Assembly: GCF_022096995.1 (NCBI RefSeq)
Contig: NZ_JACXGQ010000014.1
Location: 1-43,525 of the forward strand
DNA length: 43,525 nt
Direction of reading: 5' to 3'
From: Yoonia sp. I 8.24
Lineage (GTDB): Bacteria; Pseudomonadota; Alphaproteobacteria; Rhodobacterales; Rhodobacteraceae
A program made the position numbers and the translations under genes. This document shows positions 14,819 to 23,801 of the stretch, one piece after another (position 1 is the first letter of the stretch; every line of letters starts with the position of its first letter). The notes under the pieces were generated by a model that did no database searches, had not been told where the DNA came from, and saw only the letters and a list, made by a program, of their open reading frames with translations.

Positions 14819-17437
14819 ATGAAATCCAAAAATACACCAAAGTCCGCCGCCCGGACTTTAGGAACCCTTGCAGCGACGACTGCATTTGCGATGGCAGCAC
14901 TGCCAGGATGGGCAGGAAACTTTGCCGTATCGTCTAGTGACGCAACGAGTGCCAGTGGCTCGGTCACGGACAATGGCCAAACCGGGACGTATACATTCAC
15001 GCGCAACGCATCCACAGGCTATCAAGGCGTTGATTTTACAGCTAGTGGAAATGGCCTTCAGGCGCTTAACGAGAGCGACACCGGGACTGGCGGCGACACG
15101 TTTAACTTCACCTTCACTGTTGTGCCACCGGCAGGCTATGAGGCCGTGATTGTTGTTAGGCAATCGAACCCAAGTCAGAATACCGGCAACAGTGAAGCCG
15201 CTGACCGTACTCTCACCTGGTCAGGAGGGGGCAGCGCCACCGTTTTGAACGAAGGCACCGACACACGGGCAGACAGTGCTTTTACGATGACCGACTTTCC
15301 GGACCCTGACTACGGCGAAGCGATCGCGGATTGCGCGCCGCCAACCAATATGAACCAGATTCCCGGGTTAGCACCCACAGACACCATAACGTCGGGTACG
15401 TCATTCGCAACATATGCCATCGACAACAGCAGCGCAGAATGGGCCATCACCCTGCCGACCGGTGTGACCAGCGTCGACATCGACAATGTCACTCAAAACC
15501 AAGGTCAAGCGCCGGGCATCCCGTATAATTCGACGGATTGCCTTGCTGCAGACAACGGTGCCGAGTCTTTCGCCGAATGGATCGGTGTTGATGTCAGTTT
15601 TGTGGTCATTGAGAGCGCGATTGATGCGATCAACGATACGCCGTCCGCCGTAGACAGCACCGTTGGCGCGACGATCCCAAATGTCGTTGCCAATGATAGC
15701 TTTGACGGCGCGACAGGCCCCATTATCGATACCGATGTGACACTGGCAGGATCGGGGCTAGCGCAGGATGGGGTGACTACCCTTGGTCTTGATACAATAC
15801 CTGATGCGGGCAGCATAACGCTGAACGACGCAAACGGTGAGGTCACGGTCGCTGCAGGGACAACACCCGGAGTTTATGTGTACACATATGAAATCTGCCA
15901 AAGTAGCGCGCTCACAAATTGTGACACAGCTACAGTCACAATCGCGGTTCTTGAATCGGGAACCTCGTTACTGGCCGAGATTGAAGAAGATCTGACTGAC
16001 ATTCTCGAAGAAGATCTTGCAAACACATTGGCGATGCAAAGCCGCCAAATCAGTGGATACTCGGCGGATGCGCGTGATCGTCTGGCGGGCCGGTCGAACG
16101 CTCAGTGTTTGGCTGCTCTGAATATTGCTTCCAAAGATATCCATTTCGCCACCGACAAGGCAATCATCCGGCCAGAAAGCCATCGTGTTCTTGACGAGGT
16201 GGGCCAGATTCTTGGCAGTTGCGCGGGCACTTCGTTCGAGATTGCAGGACACACTGACAGCGATGCTTCAGATGCCTACAATATCAACCTGAGCCAACGT
16301 CGCGTGAATGCTGTCCGTCGCGCACTTGCAGAACGCGGTGTCGACGTGACCGGATATGTTGCGCGCGGTTATGGTGAGAGCCAGCCAATCGCCTCTAATG
16401 CAACCGCAGCAGGAAAGGCCCAGAACCGCCGGGTCGAGTTCCGCCCACTTGAAAACGATGTGGCCCATCAGAACTTTGGTAACTGTGAAAGCACTTCCAT
16501 TTTCAACCGCGAACTGGATGCTGATGCGAACCAAGATGGGACAAACATCGATGGGGCATTCCTGAGCGACAGACATAATTGCATTACCGACCGTCGCGAA
16601 ATCTTTGAAGGATCGATTAGCTTCATGGATACTGATCAAGGACAAGATCAGACAGCACTGAACCTTTCCTATCGTCGGGAACAGTACCGTGGTCAAGACA
16701 GCGTTTTGGGCTTCTTTGTGGGCGCCTATGGTTCTCGCTCAGATGTGACTTCCGCGGCAACTGGCACGATCGATGGTCTTGGGTTGAATGCCGGTCTCTA
16801 CGGCGCAAACCGTTTCCACGACGACCTGTTCTTGGATTACTATGCAGGAGCGGCAACAGGTCGTCACGACTTCGACCTTGCCTTTGAGCGCGCCATTGGC
16901 ACGATCGAAGCTTCCGGTGACTACCTATACTTTGCCGGTTTCTTAGGTGCAGCAGTGTCTGGCAAGTATGAGTACGGCAACGCAACACTTACGCCTCGCG
17001 GCGGATTTGACTATGTATTCGCACCAAGCTCAGATGTAGACGTTCTGTCTGAATTGGGCGCGTTCTCTGAAGTCGACGCTTTGGAACTTGACGCAATCGC
17101 GGGTGGCCGGGTGTTCGCCGAGATCGACACGACGCACCCGATCAGTGACGGGTCTGCGAAACTTTCGGTCACCCCGCGCATTTCCTGCTATCAATCCTTG
17201 GGGAGCCTTGATGGTGTGTGTGGCTTCGGCGGTTCGATTGGCATCGCGAGCGTCGATGACGACCAAGATCAAAGCTACGCCTTCGAACTTGATGGGGAAT
17301 TGGGGAATGACTTCTTCCTTGGAACAGCGAGCGCGAGCCTTAGCCAGAGAATGGGTCCAGGCCTGTTCTCTGGCGATGTTTCGATGAACACGCAGGAAAG
17401 AGTGAGCGTCGGGGCAACATACGGGATCGACTTCTGA
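14819..17437 (+). CDS. Secreted autotransporter-like protein with internal OmpA domain
   Basis: An 872-aa exported protein. Residues 1-32 are a signal peptide (Ala-rich, ending PGWAG). About 33-380 form a Ser/Thr/Asp-rich passenger with Ig-like repeats (SAVDSTVGATIPNVVANDSFDG). About 385-430 is a charged helix. About 438-545 is an OmpA C-terminal-type domain with peptidoglycan-binding residues (GHTDSDASDAYN, LSQRRVNAVRRAL, NRRVEFRPL). About 595-872 is a beta-barrel like that of autotransporters, ending in GIDF with the terminal Phe needed for outer-membrane insertion. GAGG lies ten bases before the ATG. It stands alone. An OmpA domain between passenger and barrel is uncommon and would tie the protein to the cell wall. 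Confidence 0.8.
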   Translation: MKSKNTPKSAARTLGTLAATTAFAMAALPGWAGNFAVSSSDATSASGSVTDNGQTGTYTFTRNASTGYQGVDFTASGNGLQALNESDTGTGGDTFNFTFTVVPPAGYEAVIVVRQSNPSQNTGNSEAADRTLTWSGGGSATVLNEGTDTRADSAFTMTDFPDPDYGEAIADCAPPTNMNQIPGLAPTDTITSGTSFATYAIDNSSAEWAITLPTGVTSVDIDNVTQNQGQAPGIPYNSTDCLAADNGAESFAEWIGVDVSFVVIESAIDAINDTPSAVDSTVGATIPNVVANDSFDGATGPIIDTDVTLAGSGLAQDGVTTLGLDTIPDAGSITLNDANGEVTVAAGTTPGVYVYTYEICQSSALTNCDTATVTIAVLESGTSLLAEIEEDLTDILEEDLANTLAMQSRQISGYSADARDRLAGRSNAQCLAALNIASKDIHFATDKAIIRPESHRVLDEVGQILGSCAGTSFEIAGHTDSDASDAYNINLSQRRVNAVRRALAERGVDVTGYVARGYGESQPIASNATAAGKAQNRRVEFRPLENDVAHQNFGNCESTSIFNRELDADANQDGTNIDGAFLSDRHNCITDRREIFEGSISFMDTDQGQDQTALNLSYRREQYRGQDSVLGFFVGAYGSRSDVTSAATGTIDGLGLNAGLYGANRFHDDLFLDYYAGAATGRHDFDLAFERAIGTIEASGDYLYFAGFLGAAVSGKYEYGNATLTPRGGFDYVFAPSSDVDVLSELGAFSEVDALELDAIAGGRVFAEIDTTHPISDGSAKLSVTPRISCYQSLGSLDGVCGFGGSIGIASVDDDQDQSYAFELDGELGNDFFLGTASASLSQRMGPGLFSGDVSMNTQERVSVGATYGIDF

Positions 17438-17549
17438 ATGCTGCATCAGCAATAACTGCAACTGCACAAATCCGGTTTGTCCCTGTGGTTCCAACTGATC
17501 GCCGGTGACCGCTTGGCAAAGACGCTCTGGTGCTGCGCAGATACAGCAT

Positions 17550-17746
17550 GTTACGCGGCCTTAGAATGCTCGTCTGGTGCCGGCGCTCTGGCGGGGCTTC
17601 TGTTACGCTGCTTGAGCAGCGTAACGCCATGGGAGAAGTTCATCGATACGTGTGATCTTGTGGTCGGCGATTTGGTCGAGGACCCATGTGAGCCAGGCTT
17701 GCGGATCGACTTTGTTGAGCTTAGAAGTTTCGATGGGGGTGTAGGT
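17550..17746 (-). mobile_element. IS66 family remnant (transposase C-terminus)
   Basis: The minus strand from 17746 to the stop at 17603 encodes 47 residues matching the end of IS66 transposases ([19 protein letters not shown], then a [13 protein letters not shown] tail). Everything upstream in the transposase is gone. GTTACGCGGCC at 17550 may be the terminal repeat. A perfect palindrome (arms GTTACGCTGC / GCAGCGTAAC, 17602-17625) covers the stop codon. A dead scrap marking an old insertion next to the first dispersed repeat. Confidence 0.75.
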
Positions 17747-17828
17747 CAGTATTTTTTCCAGGTGTCTTGGGGCATGTTGGCATTCTCAGCTGCATCACAC
17801 TAAGGCGCAAGAGTTTGTCGCAAGACCC

Positions 17829-18001
17829 GACATTCGCCATTGCGCAGCAACTTGGCAAGTATGGGCTCTTCGATTGCCTTCGCCGCAGAAACCATGAATG
17901 ACCGGATCGGGAAAAATCTCCGTTCGCTGCGCTGTGCTCGAACTGGAAAGTCGCGGACCTTCCCGACTTTCGCCGCGGCAGCGCCAATGTCAGCTTTGAA
18001 G
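17829..18001. repeat. Dispersed intergenic repeat, copy 1
   Basis: About 170 bases shared with copies at 20360 and 22073. The best-conserved part includes CCTTCGCCGCAGAAACCATG and CCGGATCGGGAAAA, followed by GTTCGCTGCG and GAACTGGAAAG. No open frame is conserved between copies, so it is not a gene. Such intergenic repeats occur in Roseobacter genomes. It separates the IS66 scrap from the three-gene operon. Confidence 0.8.
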
Positions 18002-18154
18002 TATGGCGCTCGGCGACAAAGGGTCCTGGCCTCGTCAAAGGACCGCGGGGTCGGCCACTCAGAAATTAGTAAAGACATTCCCGCCGAGCCAAGAACCTCA
18101 GTTTTGCCATAGTTTCCTTTTACTCAAAGGCGTTTCTCTCGAAGGCTTAGTGAT

Positions 18155-18748
18155 TTGACTCAATCAAACGAATCCGTTGAAATCCTCGGTGAGGCCCGCG
18201 GGCTTTTGGCAGCGGTCACGTTGTGTTCATGCTCAGATCGCGCAGATGTCCTTTTGGGGTGGGTTGTTGACTTCCTTACGCCGCTTGCCGCTGCAGAAGA
18301 TCCATCTGCTGTTTGGATGCTCGCAGATGCAAAAAGCCAATTTTCGGAGTCAGAAGTCGATCCCGACGTTGCTGAGAGAGAGCGGCTATCTGCATTAATG
18401 GAGGCGGCAATAAGTGGGGTCACCGAGGCACAATTTATTGCCTCGCTCCATTTCTTTGATTTGGGTGAAAAGGCACGGTCATTCGAACTATGCGCGCAAG
18501 CCGCCGAGGCTGGGCACGCCTACGCCATGTGGTGCCACGGGTTAGACCTGATTTCAGGCGTAGGCTGCGAACGAAATGAGCAAGCAGGCCTAAAATTCAT
18601 CGAAAAGGCCGCAGCGCAGAAATTTGAAGGCGCTATCCGCTTCATGGCGGATGCCCTCGCCTTAGGCCAGCACGGCTTTGAAGTAGACAGCCCGAAAGCC
18701 GCAGAATGGCAAAGGCTGCTCAGTTCACCTGACCTCATTAGGTACTAG
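18155..18748 (+). CDS. Sel1-repeat-like protein
   Basis: A 197-aa helical protein with Sel1/TPR-like repeats in its second half (ELCAQAAEAGHAYAMWCHG at about 110, then GLKFIEKAAAQKFEGAIRFM at about 147). Sel1 repeats bind other proteins. The start is a TTG at 18155; no better in-frame start gives the same length. No signal peptide, so probably cytoplasmic. First gene of a tight three-gene operon (6- and 15-base gaps), whose function I cannot name. An immunity or adaptor role is possible because Sel1 and LRR proteins often occur in such settings, but no toxin is seen. Confidence 0.6.
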   Translation: MTQSNESVEILGEARGLLAAVTLCSCSDRADVLLGWVVDFLTPLAAAEDPSAVWMLADAKSQFSESEVDPDVAERERLSALMEAAISGVTEAQFIASLHFFDLGEKARSFELCAQAAEAGHAYAMWCHGLDLISGVGCERNEQAGLKFIEKAAAQKFEGAIRFMADALALGQHGFEVDSPKAAEWQRLLSSPDLIRY

Positions 18749-18754
18749 CAGAAC

Positions 18755-19555
18755 ATGTCGAAACGCGCGAAGACCAAACCACAAAAGGCCAAAATTGACG
18801 CAGATCATCCACTATATGGGGTGATCGAGAAGGCCTATTCTGTCTTCAAATGCCCCCCACCTGCGTCGGCGCATGTGACATGTTGTGAATTTTGCCTGCG
18901 ACCCGAAAGGGAACGCGCGCTTCTGTGCGAGAATCAGCGCGACATCCCCTTTGATTGCCTGCATGACTGGTACTTCGCAAGCATGGCTCCTGATGTTCCT
19001 CAATCCCTTTGGCGCTTCCTCTTTCCGCGCATTCTGGAAGTACTGGCTGCAGGCGAGGACCTCGCTGGCATGTCGGGGATCGAAGTCACTTTCAGTTGCC
19101 GGTTTCAGGTTGGTGACCGATCCCGTTGGTCTGAAAAAGAATGGTCTGTTATCGAAGAGTTCCGGTTGGAGCTGCTGAACAACATCACGCTCGAAGATGG
19201 GTTTAACGGTTCGTTCGAGGATGCGATGCTCTTATTCGTGTTGGCCGGTTGGGAGGAACAGGTGCTGTTCGATCAACTGTGGCAGTGGGACACCGAAAAA
19301 CTGGTCCAACACATGAACCAATATTGGTCGATCATCCGGCATGACGGCACGATCAAGCGCAGCCCTTGGATTTCAACTTTTTGGCCCGATAAGGAACTGG
19401 CGCGGTCATTCTTTTTATCGTCCCGTATGTATGACCGTTTGGTAGCTTATGGGACTGCAGAGGATACGCCCGCGCCGTTAGCCCAGCAGGCGCTTGAAGT
19501 TGCCGATATGATCTATTGGGAACTTGGCTGTGTTGAGGGCATTCAGACAGCATAG
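18755..19555 (+). CDS. Hypothetical protein of the three-gene operon
   Basis: A 266-aa protein not recognised. The first 20 residues are Lys-rich. Residues about 40-70 contain cysteines (CCEFCLRPERERALLC) that could bind a metal. The rest is rich in Trp and acidic residues, with several probable helices and no membrane segments or signal. It starts six bases after the Sel1-like gene and ends 15 bases before the LRR gene, so it is co-translated with both. Function unknown. Confidence 0.6.
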   Translation: MSKRAKTKPQKAKIDADHPLYGVIEKAYSVFKCPPPASAHVTCCEFCLRPERERALLCENQRDIPFDCLHDWYFASMAPDVPQSLWRFLFPRILEVLAAGEDLAGMSGIEVTFSCRFQVGDRSRWSEKEWSVIEEFRLELLNNITLEDGFNGSFEDAMLLFVLAGWEEQVLFDQLWQWDTEKLVQHMNQYWSIIRHDGTIKRSPWISTFWPDKELARSFFLSSRMYDRLVAYGTAEDTPAPLAQQALEVADMIYWELGCVEGIQTA

Positions 19556-19570
19556 ATACTGGAAAAACGC

Positions 19571-20323
19571 ATGAAAAGTAGATCTGTAGAAGGTAGCAAA
19601 CTTGATGTCAGCGCCCTTGGGGACGTGATCGAGCTTTCCATTGAGACAATACGAAAACCCGAACTTGAGAAGCTTCAAGGCCTTGATGAACTGCCATTGG
19701 AAATGCTCGCATTGCGCTGGCTCTCTGCTGCGGATTTGACGGTTGTACCTTTCCCCAAAAACCTCATTCGCTTCCGGATATGGCATTCGTCGAAGTTAAA
19801 AAGCTTGAAGGGATTAGAAACAGCGGAGAATTTGAAAGAGCTATACATCTGCGACAATGGAAGCCCGCTTGATATTTCGGCGCTGCATTCACTGACCAAG
19901 CTTGAACACCTGATCGTTGATGGCGGCTATGGGGACGGGAATGCGCTGATAGGTTTTGACGCATTGGAAGGTTTGCCGATCGAACAGCTGACCATGATAA
20001 ACATAAAAGGCGCTGACTTAGACTTGGGGCCGGTCGCGCGCTTACCAAAGCTGAAAGAACTCGATCTTCCCACACGTCTATTCCCGGCAGAGGAAGTCGC
20101 CAAAGTCGCCGCTGCGAAACCTTGGTATTATGGGCAACTCAAAGACCTTCCCAAGGCCAAGTCTCATTTTGCTAATCCTTGCAAGAAATGCGGACAAATG
20201 CCCCATGAGCTTTTCTTGAAGGGCAAGAAGTTCCTTTGGTGCCTTGACTGTCAAGGCGCAAAAGTTGCCGACCACTTGGCTGACTTTGATGCCCTTGTGA
20301 GCAAGTGCTTGGGGCGAACCTGA
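19571..20323 (+). CDS. Leucine-rich-repeat protein with C-terminal zinc ribbon
   Basis: A 250-aa cytoplasmic protein. Residues about 20-180 are leucine-rich repeats (KSLKGLETAENLKELYICDN, then LHSLTKLEHLIVDGG, then LPKLKELDLP) that would form a curved binding surface. The last 60 residues carry two cysteine pairs, CKKC and CLDC, about 25 residues apart, likely a zinc ribbon. GGAAAAACGC precedes the ATG. Last gene of the operon; a dispersed repeat begins about 40 bases past its stop. LRR plus zinc ribbon suggests a protein-binding adaptor, but no partner is known. Confidence 0.65.
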   Translation: MKSRSVEGSKLDVSALGDVIELSIETIRKPELEKLQGLDELPLEMLALRWLSAADLTVVPFPKNLIRFRIWHSSKLKSLKGLETAENLKELYICDNGSPLDISALHSLTKLEHLIVDGGYGDGNALIGFDALEGLPIEQLTMINIKGADLDLGPVARLPKLKELDLPTRLFPAEEVAKVAAAKPWYYGQLKDLPKAKSHFANPCKKCGQMPHELFLKGKKFLWCLDCQGAKVADHLADFDALVSKCLGRT

Positions 20324-20359
20324 AACGGTATCGTCTGGCGCCGCAGTATATCCCCGAAA

Positions 20360-20534
20360 TGGACATCCCTGCGCGGTGCAGCATCCGTCAAAAATGGGCT
20401 CCTCGGTCGCCTTCGCCGCAGAAACCATGAATAGCCGGATCGGGAAAACTCACCGTTCGCTGCGTCGTGCCCGAACTAGAAAGACGCGGGACGAAGCGCG
20501 CTTTCGCTGCGGCTGCGCCAACGTCCGCTTCGGC
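20360..20534. repeat. Dispersed intergenic repeat, copy 2
   Basis: Same element as at 17829 and in the same orientation, extending to the part with GCTGCGGCTGCGCCAACGTC. It fills most of the 311-base gap between the LRR gene and the convergent secreted protein. No gene is supported here. Confidence 0.8.
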
Positions 20535-20634
20535 GTAGCTGAGCCAGCATAAACAACCATTGTGGCTCGAGACAAAAAACCGAAGAGCCTAGCATATCCC
20601 GCAAGCGCAGCGAGAGACCCAATTTGTCGCTCAC

Positions 20635-21936
20635 CTAAAAATTCGAAATCCGAAACACGCCGCTGGTCTTGTCTTCAAATTCGATGGTCACTGCCATCTC
20701 GCCGTAATTACTCAGCGCACATTCTGTATGACCCACCGAGTTGACAGATGCAACAATGCCGGTGCCGCGATGCCCCAAATCTATCTCGTCGCCAGGGCCA
20801 ATGAGGCGCGCAGGTGCGGCTTCTGAATGTTGGATATAGAGGGCTTCGGCATAAATGTTGTTCTTGGGATCGTCTGGGTTCGGCCGAAATAGGGGCAATG
20901 TGAAAGCGACCGTACCTTGAGCATTGGCGCAAATGTCCCGAAATCCATTGGTAGACCACCCAGGTGGAAGCGCAACCTCTTCGGTCGACACAACGGGTAT
21001 CGGTGTCTCCCCACTCCAACCATAAAGAACGTTGCCACGGTTTTCGGATCCGGACCAGGCTTCCAGGGCAAAATAGGCTGTTCCGTCGTCTGCCAAAATC
21101 GCATGTTCTATAAGACCAACAATCCGGCCGCGGACTGGGCCGGTATCGAAATGTTCGAAAATAAGCGTTCGGCTATCGCCATCAAGCAAGTAAATTCCAA
21201 ATGCGATCTGGTCCGTATTATCGCTGACAACCGAAAGAACGGCTTGTTCTAAAGCGTTCACTCTCAATTGCGCTTTATACCACGTCAGTGTTTGACCGCT
21301 TTGTTCAAGGGTAAATGGCTGCGCCAGATCGACGACTTCAATGATGCCATCACTGGAGAGATGATAAAGCCCATCCTTGCAGGACGAAACACTGTCGGTG
21401 TGGCAATGGGCTTCGAACGTCAGGCTATGACCGGCACTGTCCATGTCGAACAGGGTTGCGGAGGCAATCGCTTTTTCGAGCGGATCACTGGACCGCGGGT
21501 TGAAAAGTGGCCCCAATAGCTCTGGAGCACCGACATACGTAGGAGTCGGCCCATCGTCCCAGCCGACCTTGAATATGAGTTCATCAAGGGAGCCGAGTTG
21601 GACATCGTCGCCGACCCAATCGCTAAGCTGTCCACGATGCCGCAGGTCCGCGGCCTCATGATCAAATATTTTGAGGGCTTGGTTCTCACGCGCCAGATAG
21701 ATGCCGTCCTCGACACTCCGAGACAACAACCCTATTCTTTCAACAATTCCGCGAAAGGCAATCGCCCCGCTGTCACCGATGACCGGTTCGTTCAGAAAGT
21801 CGACCGTCGCATCTTCGTTGCCCGGTGCCGGGTCACCGGTGAGCAATATCGGTGTAATCACAGGTTCGGCGTAGAGCATCGGTGGTAGTAAAGGCCACAA
21901 TACTGACACCGCGGTCTTCAAAATGGTCTTCATCAT
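20635..21936 (-). CDS. Secreted DUF7453-like / choice-of-anchor protein
   Basis: A 433-aa exported protein with a signal peptide (residues 1-23, ending MLYA before EPV). The body has repeated segments of the form gain/Asp-rich turn followed by a Gly-x-x-x-Phe strand (ILLTGDPAPGNEDATVDF, then EPVIGDSGAIAFRG; later ILADDGTAYFALEAW and ICANAQGTVAFTLP). This pattern is known from DUF7453-type proteins and suggests a beta-propeller-like fold in the periplasm or outside the cell. No catalytic residues are evident. A single gene, bounded by repeat copies 2 and 3. Confidence 0.6.
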   Translation of the reverse strand: MMKTILKTAVSVLWPLLPPMLYAEPVITPILLTGDPAPGNEDATVDFLNEPVIGDSGAIAFRGIVERIGLLSRSVEDGIYLARENQALKIFDHEAADLRHRGQLSDWVGDDVQLGSLDELIFKVGWDDGPTPTYVGAPELLGPLFNPRSSDPLEKAIASATLFDMDSAGHSLTFEAHCHTDSVSSCKDGLYHLSSDGIIEVVDLAQPFTLEQSGQTLTWYKAQLRVNALEQAVLSVVSDNTDQIAFGIYLLDGDSRTLIFEHFDTGPVRGRIVGLIEHAILADDGTAYFALEAWSGSENRGNVLYGWSGETPIPVVSTEEVALPPGWSTNGFRDICANAQGTVAFTLPLFRPNPDDPKNNIYAEALYIQHSEAAPARLIGPGDEIDLGHRGTGIVASVNSVGHTECALSNYGEMAVTIEFEDKTSGVFRISNF

Positions 21937-22072
21937 ATGCGGTTAAATTCCAATTTGGTCCTTTTTGATACCATATGCCCAAGCAAGCCACTCAAAAACT
22001 GACTTTGTTTGGTTGATCTGCTTGCCTTGAGTAAACCCAAATGTTGGCAGGTTTTTGGCAATCCATGAAAAT

Positions 22073-22222
22073 AGGACGTTCATGCGATGTGCAGCATCGG
22101 TGACTCTGGGTTCTTCGGTAGCCTTCGCCGCAGAAACCACTAATGGCCGGATCGGGAAAAATCACCGTTCGCCGCGTCGTGCCCGGACTGGAAAGACGCG
22201 GACTTTGCTGCCGTCGGGCCTT
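22073..22222. repeat. Dispersed intergenic repeat, copy 3
   Basis: A third copy of the repeat at 17829 and 20360, same orientation, with the last 20-30 bases missing. It fills the 310-base gap between the secreted protein and the metallophosphoesterase gene. No gene is supported in 21937-22246. Confidence 0.8.
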
Positions 22223-22246
22223 CGCATATGAATGGCCGCTTCCTTG

Positions 22247-22846
22247 TCAGACTTCAAACCAATTCTCAGTTGGGCCAAGGTTGTGAACATGCGTGGCACC
22301 CTGATGTCCACTCATTCCCCAAGCATGGTGGATATGCCCACAGAGAACTAACTTTGGAGCCTTCACCCTAAACATATCAAGTATTGCAGTGCTCCCTTCG
22401 TGAGCCCCATTCTTCTGGAGATCAGCGATACCGAATGGAGGCGTGTGAGTGACAACGAGGGCGTTCACAGGACAGGCGCGCAGCAACTCGCCGGCGTGCT
22501 CCTCGGTTTCCGAGGCATTCCAGTCGAAGCTGTTGCGGGACGGGATTTCTCCGCCCAACCCGAAAAACGTCTCTCCACCGATTACAAGTTTTGTACCGTG
22601 AAGGTAGTGCAGCGCCTCGGAACGCGCGCACAAACTCTCGATCTCGCTCGGCACATCATGGTTTCCATGAACCACAATGACAGGGACGGCGCTTTCAGCA
22701 AGCACCTCCAGAGTGTCTTCGGCCCCGATCCCTCTGGTCGCGAAATCTCCAGCAACCACGATCACATCAGCGCTAGCACCGGCGCTCAGCAGTTGTCTTG
22801 TTACCGCAACATCTCGGTGAAGGTCAGAACAGGCAAAAATCTTCAT
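22247..22846 (-). CDS. Calcineurin-like metallophosphoesterase
   Basis: A 199-aa enzyme of the metallophosphoesterase superfamily with its motifs in order: DLH near the start (CSDLHRD), GDF (VVAGDFATRG), GNHD (VVHGNHDVPS), THTPP and GHIHHAWG. These residues bind two metal ions and cut phosphoester bonds; the substrate is unknown. The start at 22846 shares ATGA with the stop of the EamA transporter upstream, so the pair is coupled. Length is short but complete for the single-domain family. Confidence 0.88.
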   Translation of the reverse strand: MKIFACSDLHRDVAVTRQLLSAGASADVIVVAGDFATRGIGAEDTLEVLAESAVPVIVVHGNHDVPSEIESLCARSEALHYLHGTKLVIGGETFFGLGGEIPSRNSFDWNASETEEHAGELLRACPVNALVVTHTPPFGIADLQKNGAHEGSTAILDMFRVKAPKLVLCGHIHHAWGMSGHQGATHVHNLGPTENWFEV

Positions 22847-23691
22847 GCTCTTGCGTAACGCAGCAGGATCGCGCCCAAGAGCGTGGTCATTGTCGAGACA
22901 ACCTTCAATAGGCTGAGGCGCTCCTTCAGGAAGAACACGCCAATCAGAAGGGCAAAGACAATACTCGTCTCGCGTAATGCAGTGACGAGTGCGATCGGCG
23001 CTTGGGTAAAGGCCCAGGTGACAAGCGCGTAGGCAACGAAAGATGCGCTGCCACCAACAAAAAGTATGGGTAACCCGCGTCGCGGAAGAGCGGTCAAGGT
23101 TTGTGGTGATCGCATCGCCAGATAAGCGATCATCAAAAGCCCGTTGCCGATGGCAAGCCAACAATAGAACCCCAGTGAAGTCCCCGCCACGCGTGCGCCC
23201 AGACCATCTACGAGAGAGTATGACGCAATGAACACGCCCGTGATGAGGGCGACCGTGGCGGCGCTTCGGTTCTGCATACCGTCACTTTGCCGGACGAGTG
23301 CGAGGCTGATAATACCGACACCAATAATCAGGATCGCCAGAAGTTCTATGCTGTTCAGGTGAACGCCAAGGAAAATGACCGAAACGAGGGCAACGATCAA
23401 TGGCGCGGAGCCTCGGGCAATTGGATAGACTAGTGTCAGGTCGCCCATTTGGTAGGATTTCAGGAGGAAGAGCTGGTATCCGAAATGAAGCAACATCCCG
23501 CCAAACAAGTAGGGTAGGCTCTCGATTGCAGGCAGTGGAACAAACGGCAATGCTGCCAAAGCAATTGGCATGTGACCAACAACCACAGCACCCATACTCA
23601 GGGTCTTGTCGGTTCCACCTTTCACCAGCGCATTCCAGGCTGCATGAAGCACAGCGGCACCAATCACCGCCAGAAAAACAATACCGCTCAC
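22843..23691 (-). CDS. EamA/DMT family transporter
   Basis: A 282-aa inner-membrane protein with about ten hydrophobic segments in two EamA repeats (YPIARGSAPLIVALVSVIFLG in the first; ALVTALRETSIVFALLIGVFFLKERL, split, in the second). It belongs to the drug/metabolite exporter family; the substrate cannot be told. The start is GTG at 23691 with GGGA nine bases upstream. Coupled to the metallophosphoesterase by an ATGA overlap. Confidence 0.88.
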   Translation of the reverse strand: MSGIVFLAVIGAAVLHAAWNALVKGGTDKTLSMGAVVVGHMPIALAALPFVPLPAIESLPYLFGGMLLHFGYQLFLLKSYQMGDLTLVYPIARGSAPLIVALVSVIFLGVHLNSIELLAILIIGVGIISLALVRQSDGMQNRSAATVALITGVFIASYSLVDGLGARVAGTSLGFYCWLAIGNGLLMIAYLAMRSPQTLTALPRRGLPILFVGGSASFVAYALVTWAFTQAPIALVTALRETSIVFALLIGVFFLKERLSLLKVVSTMTTLLGAILLRYARA

Positions 23692-23801
23692 AACAGTTCC
23701 CTTTCACAGACTTTTCGCGAAACCGGACCTTAGTCGCATCGCAGAATTTTGGAAAGAAGGGCTCATTCGGGACCTTAGCTGCGACCAGCCCCAATGACTG
23801 C

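Noticed and set aside
17602..17625. Perfect palindrome as terminator of the autotransporter gene
   Set aside because: There is no T run, it is 165 bases past the stop, and it lies over the end of the IS66 transposase fragment.
17721..18112. Short open frames in repeat copy 1
   Set aside because: Frames are not kept in copies 2 and 3, so the sequence is a non-coding repeat.
17829..22222. CRISPR array made by the repeated blocks
   Set aside because: The copies are about 170 bases and 1.7-2.5 kb apart with genes between; there are no short regular spacers and no cas genes.
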